12,821 nt of DNA, taken from NCBI RefSeq assembly GCF_052145335.1, contig NZ_JBKQOU010000119.1, positions 1 to 12,821 of the forward strand, given 5' to 3'. The notes beneath the pieces were generated by a model, which saw only the letters and a program-made list of their open reading frames with translations, was not told where the DNA came from and searched no databases. Made by a program: the position numbers and the translations under genes. Shown here piece by piece: positions 7,836 through 12,821 of the stretch (the first letter of the stretch is position 1; the number at the start of each line of letters is the position of its first letter). Source of the DNA: Rhodoblastus sp052145335 (GTDB taxonomy: Bacteria > Pseudomonadota > Alphaproteobacteria > Rhizobiales > Beijerinckiaceae).

Positions 7836-8384
7836 GTGCCGCGCCTGTTCACCGCTTTTGAAATCCCGCCCGAAATCAGGGAAAGGCTGGCGTTTTTTCG
7901 CGGCGGCCTGAACGGCGCGCGCTGGGTCGAGCCGGAGGATTACCACGTCACCTTGCGCTTCTTCGGCGACATCGACGGGCGCACCGCCCAGGCGCTCGAC
8001 GATGATTTCGTCGCGACGGAAATCATGGCTTCCGGCGTTGCGACCATGCGGCTCGAACTCGATGAAATCGGCGTGTTCGGCGGCCAGCAGCCGCGCGCCC
8101 TGATCGCCCGCCTGCGGCCCGACGCGGCTTTGGCGAGACTGCAGGCGACGCATGAGGCCATCGCCAGGCGCAACGGCCTGCCGCCGGAAACCCGTAAATT
8201 CACCCCCCATGTCACACTGGCGCGGCTGCGCGGCGTCGAACCGCAGGCGGTCGGAATGTGGTTGTCGGAGCGGGCCTTTCCGCTTTCGCTGTCGTTCGAA
8301 GCGGCGCATTTCGCGCTTTATTCCTCGCGCGATTCGGTGGGCGGCGGCCCCTATCGCATCGAGGCGGTGTATCCGTTCGCGTGA
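7836..8384 (+). CDS. thpR: RNA 2',3'-cyclic phosphodiesterase (LigT/2H family)
   Basis: This 182-residue cytoplasmic protein belongs to the 2H phosphoesterase superfamily. It carries the two catalytic H-x-T-x motifs, HVTL at 37-40 and HVTL at 125-128, each in the expected half of the bilobal fold (YHVTLRFFG and TPHVTLARL). Family members open 2',3'-cyclic phosphates to 2'-phosphates and, in vitro, ligate tRNA halves through 2'-5' bonds; the physiological role is unclear. The start is a GTG with GGGAGA at 7825-7830, five bases upstream. The length is typical of bacterial ThpR. It follows tesA by 12 bases, so cotranscription is likely although no functional link is evident. It converges on hpt, with a long hairpin between them. 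Confidence 0.93.
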   Translation: MPRLFTAFEIPPEIRERLAFFRGGLNGARWVEPEDYHVTLRFFGDIDGRTAQALDDDFVATEIMASGVATMRLELDEIGVFGGQQPRALIARLRPDAALARLQATHEAIARRNGLPPETRKFTPHVTLARLRGVEPQAVGMWLSERAFPLSLSFEAAHFALYSSRDSVGGGPYRIEAVYPFA

Positions 8385-8416
8385 AAGATTCGGAACAGCC
8401 TCCGCGCCAGTCGTCA

Positions 8417-8452
8417 GGGGCGGAATTCGTCGGCAGGAGACGAACCGCGCCC
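8417..8452. terminator. Long hairpin between convergent thpR and hpt (possible terminator without U-tract)
   Basis: TTCGTC (8426-8431) pairs with GACGAA (8439-8444) around a 7-base loop. Beyond an AA bulge, GCGG (8420-8423) pairs with CCGC (8445-8448), and after a one-base bulge GGG (8417-8419) pairs with CCC (8450-8452). This gives about 13 base pairs in a 79-base gap between convergent genes. Neither side has a clear T-run, so it is not a canonical intrinsic terminator. It may block or stabilise the 3' ends of both transcripts. Confidence 0.45.
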
Positions 8453-8463
8453 AAGCCGTTTCA

Positions 8464-8997
8464 TCACATCCCGTCGAGCGCGCCGATAAATGGCAGTTGA
8501 CGGTAATTTCCGGCGTAATCCATGCCGTAGCCGACGACAAAACGGTCCGGGCAGGCGAAGCCGATAAAATCGGCGGCGACCTCGATTTGTTTTTTGTGCG
8601 GCTTCTCCAGCGCCACGGCGATCAGCACGCGACGGGCGCCGCGCTCGAGAAACAGATTTTTGGCGAAAGAAAGCGTGCGGCCGGATTCGAGAATATCGTC
8701 GATCAGCAAGATGTCGCGCCCTTGCGTCCGCCCGGTGAAATCGCGCAAGAGCTCAACCCGGCCCGAAGACTTCACGCCCCCGCCATAACTCCCGATCTGC
8801 AGGAAATCGACCTCCGGTGCGAGACCGTTGCGATGCAGGGCGCGCAGGAAATCGGCGGCGAAGACGAAAGCGCCGGTCAGGATCGGCACGGCCAGAAGGT
8901 CTTGCGGCGCGCTGAGCGCGACTTCCCTGGCCATGGCTTCGACTCGCGCGGCGATGGCGTCCTCATTGAACAGGATTTGCGCCCTGGCTTGCTTCAC
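8464..8997 (-). CDS. hpt: Hypoxanthine (guanine) phosphoribosyltransferase
   Basis: This purine-salvage enzyme joins hypoxanthine or guanine to PRPP to give IMP or GMP. The 177-residue protein has the type I PRTase fold. Its PRPP loop is DILLIDDILESGRTL, with the acidic pair at Asp100-Asp101 and the phosphate-binding SGRT at 105-108. The flexible-loop region SYGGG and the purine-binding C-terminal part (KPHKK, DFIGFACPDRFVVGYGMDY) are also visible. Glu104 stands where human and E. coli enzymes have the catalytic Asp of the D-T/S-G-x-T motif; I believe this occurs in other alphaproteobacteria, but could not check. The start is a GTG whose bases overlap the TGA of the upstream gene (GTGA, 8994-8997), with AGGG just before it, so translation is probably coupled to that gene. 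Confidence 0.95.
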   Translation of the reverse strand: MKQARAQILFNEDAIAARVEAMAREVALSAPQDLLAVPILTGAFVFAADFLRALHRNGLAPEVDFLQIGSYGGGVKSSGRVELLRDFTGRTQGRDILLIDDILESGRTLSFAKNLFLERGARRVLIAVALEKPHKKQIEVAADFIGFACPDRFVVGYGMDYAGNYRQLPFIGALDGM

Positions 8998-9500
8998 GAT
9001 CCCTGTCCCGCGCGGTCCGTATTGACGGCGAAACGGACGCGCACCTCGCGTCCCGCTTCCGGCGGCGCCGCGAGGCGGGCGCGGAAAGAGGCGGTTTCAC
9101 CGATCCGCAGACGCGATTTTGGCGGCGCGGCGGTCCAGCAGTAGATTTCCTGGCCGGCCGAATCAAGCACGGCCAACCTTATCCGCGGCGCCTCGCGCGG
9201 TCCGTCGGCGATATTGCGGATTTCGCCTTCGACCACCAGAATGAGCCGCCCGTCCTCCTCCGTCAGTCTGGACACTACGGCTCCGAGCTTCATCTGGCCT
9301 GCATTCACGTCCAGCCCCAAACCGGCATAGACCGGCGCGGCAGAGGGAATCAGCCGCGCTATTCGCGTGCGCTCGACAACCAGCAGCGCCCAGCAGGCGA
9401 TCAAGGCGAGGCCGACGACCGCCAGCGCGACCGGCGCGGTCCGTCGGGTTGCGGCGGGGCGGTCGAAATCGAGAGGCCCGAATTTGGAGGAAGGGTGCAT
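8994..9500 (-). CDS. Membrane-anchored DUF3426-like protein without zinc ribbon
   Basis: This 168-residue protein has a short N-terminal segment, one transmembrane helix (about 24-43), a basic stop, and an extracytoplasmic beta-rich domain. That domain includes the pattern VVEGEIRNIAD, then LDSAGQEIYCWTA, GETASFRARLAAPP and VRVRF. It resembles DUF3426, the C-terminal part of alphaproteobacterial MJ0042-type zinc-ribbon proteins that I recall being common next to ftsE. Here the zinc ribbon is absent: there is no CxxC, and in the same frame a stop closes the reading frame shortly upstream (about 9576-9578). The start is uncertain. The ATG at 9500 (used) begins the better codon usage; an ATG at 9548 would add 16 residues and run into the likely ftsE promoter. 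Neither has a strong Shine-Dalgarno sequence. Its TGA overlaps the hpt GTG. Function unknown. Confidence 0.75.
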   Translation of the reverse strand: MHPSSKFGPLDFDRPAATRRTAPVALAVVGLALIACWALLVVERTRIARLIPSAAPVYAGLGLDVNAGQMKLGAVVSRLTEEDGRLILVVEGEIRNIADGPREAPRIRLAVLDSAGQEIYCWTAAPPKSRLRIGETASFRARLAAPPEAGREVRVRFAVNTDRAGQGS

Positions 9501-9534
9501 AAATTCGCCGAATGCTGGTATGAAAGCGCCTGAT

Positions 9535-9564
9535 TTGACGCGATTCATTGGTGTGCTGCTATGG
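9535..9564 (+). promoter_or_regulatory. Candidate promoter for ftsEX
   Basis: TTGACG (9535-9540) and CTATGG (9559-9564) are separated by 18 bases, resembling the alphaproteobacterial housekeeping pattern (TTGAC, CTATAT-like -10). Transcription from about 9571 would give a leader of about 45 bases to the TTG start at 9615. It lies between divergent genes, where a promoter is required. Sequence match by eye only. Confidence 0.4.
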
Positions 9565-9600
9565 TTAAAGCCGCGTTAAAGAACCTGATTCGCGCGTAAT

Positions 9601-9606
9601 AAGGAG
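9601..9606 (+). promoter_or_regulatory. Ribosome binding site for the TTG start of ftsE
   Basis: AAGGAG is a near-perfect Shine-Dalgarno sequence, eight bases before TTG at 9615. It fixes this rare start codon, and the resulting N-terminus MVRFENVGLRYG is the expected one for FtsE. Confidence 0.85.
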
Positions 9607-9614
9607 AGCCGGTC

Positions 9615-10277
9615 TTGGTTCGGTTCGAAAATGTCGGCCTGAGATACGGGATGGGCGCGGAAATTTTGCGCGACATCAGTTTCGACATTGGCCCGCGCAC
9701 CTTTCAATTCCTGACCGGCCCTTCGGGCGCAGGCAAGACCACGCTTTTGCGCCTGATCCTTTTGGCGCTGCCGCCAACGCGCGGCCTGATCACCCTGTTC
9801 GGCAAGGATTCCGCCCAGCTCGACAAGCGGGCGGTCACCGCCCTGCGGCGCAAGGTGGGCGTGGTTTTCCAGGATTTCCGCCTGCTCGACCATCTCACCA
9901 CCTATCAGAACATCGCCTTGCCTTTGCGTGTGCAGGAGCGCGACGAGGCCAGCTATCGCGCCGAAGTGACGGAGCTTCTGCATTGGGTCGGCCTCGGCGA
10001 AAGGATGCATGTCTATCCGCCGGTGCTGTCGGGAGGCGAGAAACAGCGCGCCGCCATCGCCCGCGCCCTGATCATGCGGCCGGAACTGCTGGTCGCAGAC
10101 GAGCCGACCGGCAATGTCGATCCTTCGCTGGCGCGCCGGCTGATGCGGCTGTTTCTCGAACTGCACAAATCCGGCACGTCGGTGGTGATCGCCACCCACG
10201 ATCTTGCCCTGATGGACCAGTTCGACGGCGCGCGCCGACTGGTGCTCGGCGACGGCCGGTTGCATATCTATGATTGA
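9615..10277 (+). CDS. ftsE: Cell-division ABC transporter ATP-binding protein FtsE
   Basis: FtsE is the cytoplasmic ATPase of FtsEX, a divisome complex that uses ATP to activate periplasmic peptidoglycan hydrolases through FtsX. The 220-residue protein is typical in length. All ATPase motifs are present: Walker A GPSGAGKTT (35-43, Lys41), Q-loop VFQDFRLLDHLTTYQN, signature LSGGEKQRAAIARAL (from 138), Walker B LLVADEPTGNVD (Asp162, Glu163) and H-loop His195. The start is TTG, supported by AAGGAG at 9601-9606 and by the family N-terminus. A weak start codon with a strong ribosome site may tune its level (inference). Its last codons overlap ftsX by 8 bases if ftsX begins at 10270, the usual coupled arrangement for this pair. 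Confidence 0.97.
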   Translation: MVRFENVGLRYGMGAEILRDISFDIGPRTFQFLTGPSGAGKTTLLRLILLALPPTRGLITLFGKDSAQLDKRAVTALRRKVGVVFQDFRLLDHLTTYQNIALPLRVQERDEASYRAEVTELLHWVGLGERMHVYPPVLSGGEKQRAAIARALIMRPELLVADEPTGNVDPSLARRLMRLFLELHKSGTSVVIATHDLALMDQFDGARRLVLGDGRLHIYD

Positions 10278-11274
10278 GACCGCGATGAACCAGGCGCCCG
10301 TGTCACCCCCCTTGCCCTTGCCGCCGCACGAAGCAAAAGCGGATGAGAACACGACGACGGACGCGTGGAACGACACGCCGCTGGTGCCCGCGGATTCGGT
10401 CGCCGGGCGGGCTCTTGGCATCGTCATCGCCATCATGACCTTTCTCGCCGCCTTGACCGCCGGTTTCGCCATTGTGCTTTCCGACGCCTCGCATCAGTGG
10501 CGCGGCGCGGTGGGGCTGGAAATGACCATTCAAGTCACCCCCCGGCCCAGCCGCGACATCGAGGCCGACGCCGCCAGGGCGGCGGAAATCGCCGTATCCT
10601 TTCCCGGCGTCGCCGAAGCGCGGGCTTTTTCGCGCGCGCAGTCGGAGGAGCTTCTCACCCCCTGGCTCGGCGCGGGACTGGACCTCAGCCAATTGCCGGT
10701 GCCTCGGATGATCGTGGTGCGGCGGGACCAGGAGAAGAAGCTCGACGAAATCGGCCTGCGCGCGGCGCTCGACTCCGCCTTGCCCAACGCCGTTCTCGAC
10801 AATCACGGCGCCTGGATGCAAAGGCTGGACACGATGGCGCAGGTGGTGGTCGGCGCGGCGGTCGGCATATTTTTGCTGGTTCTCACCGCCATGGGCCTTG
10901 CCGTCGGCTTCGCGACGCGCGGAGCCATGGCGGGAAACCGCGAGATCATCGAGACCCTGCATTATGTCGGCGCGGCGGACGGTTTTATCGCGCGGCAGTT
11001 CCAGCTGCATTTCCTGCGCCTCGGCCTGCGCGGCGGCGCGGCCGGCGGCGGCGCGGCGATCCTGTTGTTCCTGTTGCTCGGCCTTTTCTCGCGCCAATGG
11101 TCGACCAGCGCCGGCGGCGAGCAGGCGGAAGCTTTGTTCGGCGGCTTTTCGCTCGGCTGGGGCGGCCTGGGCGTGATCGCGGCCATTTCGGTCGGCGTCG
11201 CGCTTCTGGCCGGCTTCATGTCGCGCCAGATCGTCTACCGCAACCTCGGGACCTATTCCCGCCGGGGCAAGTGA
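10270..11274 (+). CDS. ftsX: Cell-division ABC transporter permease FtsX
   Basis: FtsX is the membrane partner of FtsE; its extracytoplasmic loop contacts activators of cell-wall hydrolases at the septum. The 334-residue protein has a Pro-rich cytoplasmic tail (about 1-40), TM1 (about 46-68), a large extracytoplasmic domain (about 70-188), then TM2 (189-213), a cytoplasmic segment, TM3 (260-276) and TM4 (299-317), with a basic C-terminus. This is the four-helix FtsX topology. The start could be ATG 10270, overlapping ftsE by 8 bases, or ATG 10285 five codons later, just after the ftsE stop. Neither has a strong Shine-Dalgarno sequence, so translation is probably coupled to ftsE. Sequence similarity within the FtsX family is low, so the call rests largely on topology and on the adjacent ftsE. 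Confidence 0.94.
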   Translation: MIETAMNQAPVSPPLPLPPHEAKADENTTTDAWNDTPLVPADSVAGRALGIVIAIMTFLAALTAGFAIVLSDASHQWRGAVGLEMTIQVTPRPSRDIEADAARAAEIAVSFPGVAEARAFSRAQSEELLTPWLGAGLDLSQLPVPRMIVVRRDQEKKLDEIGLRAALDSALPNAVLDNHGAWMQRLDTMAQVVVGAAVGIFLLVLTAMGLAVGFATRGAMAGNREIIETLHYVGAADGFIARQFQLHFLRLGLRGGAAGGGAAILLFLLLGLFSRQWSTSAGGEQAEALFGGFSLGWGGLGVIAAISVGVALLAGFMSRQIVYRNLGTYSRRGK

Positions 11275-11350
11275 CGCAATACGGGGCGCAAATAACGCAA
11301 AACAATGCGCCGGGCTTTTCATTTGACGCCACATCCGCCACAAGGACGCC

Positions 11351-12136
11351 ATGCTCGTCCTGCGCTCCCTTCTGTTCAACATCGCCTTTTACGGCAATCT
11401 GATCGTCATCATGATCGGCGGCCTGCCGACCATGCTGTACGGCCGCGCCTCCATTCTGGATCTCGCGCGGCTGTGGGCGCGCTCCTCTTTGTGGCTGCTC
11501 GACAAGATCTGCGGCGTGAAGGTTGAGTTCCGCGGCCATGAGCATCTGGAAGAACTGGGACAACAAGGCTGCATCATCGCCGCTAAACATCAATCGGCCT
11601 GGGAAACTTTCGCCCTGACGACGCAGGTGCGCGATTTCACCTTCATTCTCAAGCGCGAATTGACGCAAATTCCGCTGTTCGGCCAGTATCTGTCGCGCTC
11701 GAACCAGATCGCCATCGATCGCGCCAGCCGCGCCGCCGCCTTGCGCGATCTCGTCCGGCAGGCGAGCGCGGCCATCGCCGAAGGCCGCGCCATTTTCATC
11801 TTTCCGGAAGGCACTCGCCGTCCGGCCGGGGCGCCGCCGCTCTATAAAAGCGGAGTCACCCATCTCTACGCCGCGACCAAAGCGCCCTGCCTTCCCGTGG
11901 CGCTGAATTCCGGCCTGTTCTGGCCGCGCCGCACCTTCATCCGCCGTCCTGGAACGGTGCTGGTTGAATTCCTTCCGATCATAAAAGCCGGCCTCCCCAA
12001 TGCTGAGTTCGCTGCGCTTTTGCAGGAGCGGATCGAAACGGCTTCGGACCGGCTGATCGCCGAGGCCCTGGCGAAAGACCCGGGCCTTGCCGCCAATCTC
12101 GAAAAAAACGACCCTGCGGCAGCCAGCGCAGCTTGA
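11351..12136 (+). CDS. plsC: 1-acyl-sn-glycerol-3-phosphate acyltransferase (PlsC/LPLAT family)
   Basis: The enzyme is predicted to transfer an acyl chain to lysophosphatidic acid, giving phosphatidic acid at the inner membrane, or to another lysophospholipid. The 261-residue protein begins with a hydrophobic helix (about 5-28). Catalytic block I is KHQSAWE (His80 to Glu85, an H-x4-E form of the usual H-x4-D). Block II is around IDRAS (122-126), block III is FPEGTR (151-156), and block IV is near LPVALNSG. The start has AAGGA at 11342-11346, four bases upstream. It lies 76 bases downstream of ftsX on the same strand and may share its transcript, with no terminator visible between. The genome may encode several paralogues, so the exact lipid substrate is uncertain. 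Confidence 0.9.
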   Translation: MLVLRSLLFNIAFYGNLIVIMIGGLPTMLYGRASILDLARLWARSSLWLLDKICGVKVEFRGHEHLEELGQQGCIIAAKHQSAWETFALTTQVRDFTFILKRELTQIPLFGQYLSRSNQIAIDRASRAAALRDLVRQASAAIAEGRAIFIFPEGTRRPAGAPPLYKSGVTHLYAATKAPCLPVALNSGLFWPRRTFIRRPGTVLVEFLPIIKAGLPNAEFAALLQERIETASDRLIAEALAKDPGLAANLEKNDPAAASAA

Positions 12137-12170
12137 CTTTATCCCTGTTTTGTTCTTCTTTTGTTTGCGT

Positions 12171-12176
12171 TAGATA
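12171..12176 (+). promoter_or_regulatory. Possible -10 element before the hypothetical gene
   Basis: TAGATA (12171-12176) resembles a -10 box, with a T-rich TTTTGT 17 bases upstream (12148-12153) as a poor -35. It lies in a conspicuous pyrimidine-rich gap (about 12137-12168) after plsC. A start from here would leave only about 13 leader bases. This is weak evidence; readthrough from plsC is equally possible. Confidence 0.2.
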
Positions 12177-12195
12177 CGCTTGGCAAAGGAAGAAC

Positions 12196-12585
12196 ATGGC
12201 CCGCCCGTATGCCTCCGTTTTCGCCGCCCGCTGCTTGCCGCTCGCCTGCCTCGACCGGACGGGCATGGAAAACTGGCTTCAAAGCTGGCGGGGCTCCTCG
12301 GGGCGGCGCTACATCTGCTCGATCTACCCCATCGGCGAGCCGCCGTCCTTCGATTGCGACCGCGCCATTGTCGCCACCGTGCGCAAGGGAGCTTCGGGCG
12401 CGTCAATCGTCTTCGTCTTCGAGCCAGGGACGGAAGGCGAAAGCGACGGCTTGCGCCAATGGAAGGAAAAAGCGCGGCAACATGGCGCCGACGAATGGCA
12501 TGTCCATCTGCTGGCCGGATCCAAGGAGGAGCGCGATTTCGCCCTGCGCGATCTGGCTCCGCGCGCGCTGCGTCTGGCCGCCTGA
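12196..12585 (+). CDS. Hypothetical protein, 129 residues, function unknown
   Basis: I do not recognise the function. The predicted soluble protein has no signal peptide or membrane helix. It contains four Cys, all in the first 54 residues (13, 18, 41, 54), an aromatic patch WLQSWRG followed by SGRRYICSIYPIGE (34-48), a strand-like SIVFVFE (about 72-78), and a charged helical C-terminal part ending LRDLAPRALRLAA. The pattern looks like a small alpha/beta domain. The ATG at 12196 is chosen because AGGA lies at 12187-12190. The frame is open back to a TTG at 12133 whose bases overlap the plsC stop (TTGA), but that start has no Shine-Dalgarno sequence and would add a T-rich, atypical stretch. 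Codon use from 12196 on matches the neighbours, and two terminators follow, so the gene is probably real. Confidence 0.72.
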   Translation: MARPYASVFAARCLPLACLDRTGMENWLQSWRGSSGRRYICSIYPIGEPPSFDCDRAIVATVRKGASGASIVFVFEPGTEGESDGLRQWKEKARQHGADEWHVHLLAGSKEERDFALRDLAPRALRLAA

Positions 12586-12596
12586 TTTCGAACATC

Positions 12597-12623
12597 GGCG
12601 CAACCTGTTTGCGCCCCCTTTTT
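12597..12623 (+). terminator. Intrinsic terminator 1 after the hypothetical gene
   Basis: GGCGCAA (12597-12603) pairs perfectly with TTGCGCC (12609-12615) around a 5-base loop, followed by CCC and five T (12619-12623). It begins 11 bases after the stop at 12585 and would end the ftsEX-plsC-hypothetical transcript. Confidence 0.78.
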
Positions 12624-12648
12624 AAGGAAACTGGCGCTCGAAACGCCG

Positions 12649-12673
12649 GCGCCGCAAGACGGCGGCGCTTTTT
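12649..12673 (+). terminator. Intrinsic terminator 2, tandem to the first
   Basis: GCGCCGC (12649-12655) pairs perfectly with GCGGCGC (12662-12668) around a 6-base loop, followed directly by five T (12669-12673). It lies 26 bases beyond terminator 1 and acts as a probable back-up isolating the next gene. Confidence 0.72.
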
Positions 12674-12740
12674 CATTCTATATGGACCTGCCGCCGCGGC
12701 CCAAATCCGCTGCGCCAAACCCCTCTTTCGCGCGAGCGCC

Positions 12741-12821
12741 ATGTCCTCCATGCTCACGTCCCGCTTTCTGCGTCGCCTTTTGCTCGGCCTGATCCTCTTG
12801 CTTTGCCTGGCCGTCGGCGAG
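12741..12821 (+). CDS. Start of a membrane or secreted protein, cut by the window edge
   Basis: Only 27 codons are present. The peptide has a short polar start with three Arg (8, 11, 12), followed by a Leu-rich hydrophobic core (13-24), which looks like a signal peptide or N-terminal anchor. The frame is open to the last base. The ATG at 12741 has only a weak GAG-type site upstream; an in-frame ATG at 12750 is an alternative. A CTATAT at 12677-12682, just after the second terminator, could be a -10 box, but I see no -35. The family cannot be named from this fragment. Confidence 0.5.
   Translation, partial: MSSMLTSRFLRRLLLGLILLLCLAVGE

Noticed and set aside
7194..8540. 448-codon minus-strand frame opposite tesA and thpR
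   Set aside because: Both strands cannot easily code here. The plus strand carries complete SGNH and 2H catalytic motifs, while the minus product has none and is typical antisense of GC-rich codons.
11285..11311. Inverted repeat GGCGCA/TGCGCC as a terminator after ftsX
   Set aside because: It has only a 6-bp stem with a 15-base loop and no proper T-run; the following CGGGCTTTTC is too weak.
10303..11382. 359-codon minus-strand frame opposite ftsX
   Set aside because: It is antisense to ftsX, with no motif and a biased Arg/Gln/Ala composition.
12133..12195. Longer form of the hypothetical protein from TTG at 12133, overlapping the plsC stop
   Set aside because: There is no Shine-Dalgarno sequence, the added 21 residues come from a T-rich tract unlike the rest, and ATG 12196 has AGGA at good spacing.
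12170..12757. 195-codon minus-strand frame at the right end
   Set aside because: It runs across both terminators and is antisense to a better-supported gene; its Arg-rich low-complexity product is typical of a shadow frame.
1..12821. Mobile element, phage, CRISPR or defence/toxin system
   Set aside because: I saw no transposase, integrase, terminal inverted repeats, spaced direct repeats, toxin-antitoxin pair or composition break; the genes are housekeeping or membrane functions throughout.

Overview
The window is a GC-rich, densely packed stretch of bacterial chromosome with alphaproteobacterial housekeeping genes. Protein signatures (the start of FtsE, the Hpt PRPP loop, the ybbAP/tesA and ftsEX/plsC neighbourhoods) suggest the order Hyphomicrobiales (Rhizobiales). 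A methylotroph or Beijerinckiaceae-like genome is a guess only. There is no tRNA, rRNA, CRISPR array, insertion sequence, phage gene or attachment site that I can see.

Layout. (1) 1-2813, plus strand: most of polA, cut by the left edge, ending in a textbook bidirectional terminator. (2) 2876-3652, minus strand: a seven-helix Bax-inhibitor-1/YccA protein with its own likely promoter. (3) 3792-7074, minus strand: the ABC pair ybbP-ybbA (ybbA is upstream and overlaps ybbP by 14 bases). (4) 7089-8384, plus strand: tesA-type secreted SGNH hydrolase, then thpR. tesA is head-to-head with ybbA, the same arrangement as in E. coli. (5) 8464-9500, minus strand: a membrane-anchored DUF3426-like protein translationally coupled (GTGA) to hpt. 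A large hairpin separates hpt from the convergent thpR. (6) 9615-12585, plus strand: ftsE-ftsX (overlapping), plsC-type acyltransferase and a conserved-type hypothetical gene, closed by two tandem terminators. (7) 12741-12821: first 27 codons of a membrane or secreted protein cut by the right edge.

Functionally the window pairs replication/repair (PolA), purine salvage (Hpt) and RNA end chemistry (ThpR) with envelope functions. Two ABC systems of the FtsX/MacB-like (mechanotransmission) type are present: YbbAP beside the periplasmic lipase/thioesterase TesA, and the division complex FtsEX beside a phospholipid acyltransferase.

I found no convincing new multi-gene system. The most notable sequence-level oddity is that PolA keeps the Exo I residues of the proofreading domain but has lost two of the four metal-binding carboxylates (Exo II Asp to Asn, Exo III Asp to Ala). 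Lesser points are an 82-base overlap of possible ybbA and tesA starts, a zinc-ribbon-less DUF3426-like protein, a Glu in place of the catalytic Asp in Hpt, and a long hairpin without a U-tract between convergent genes.
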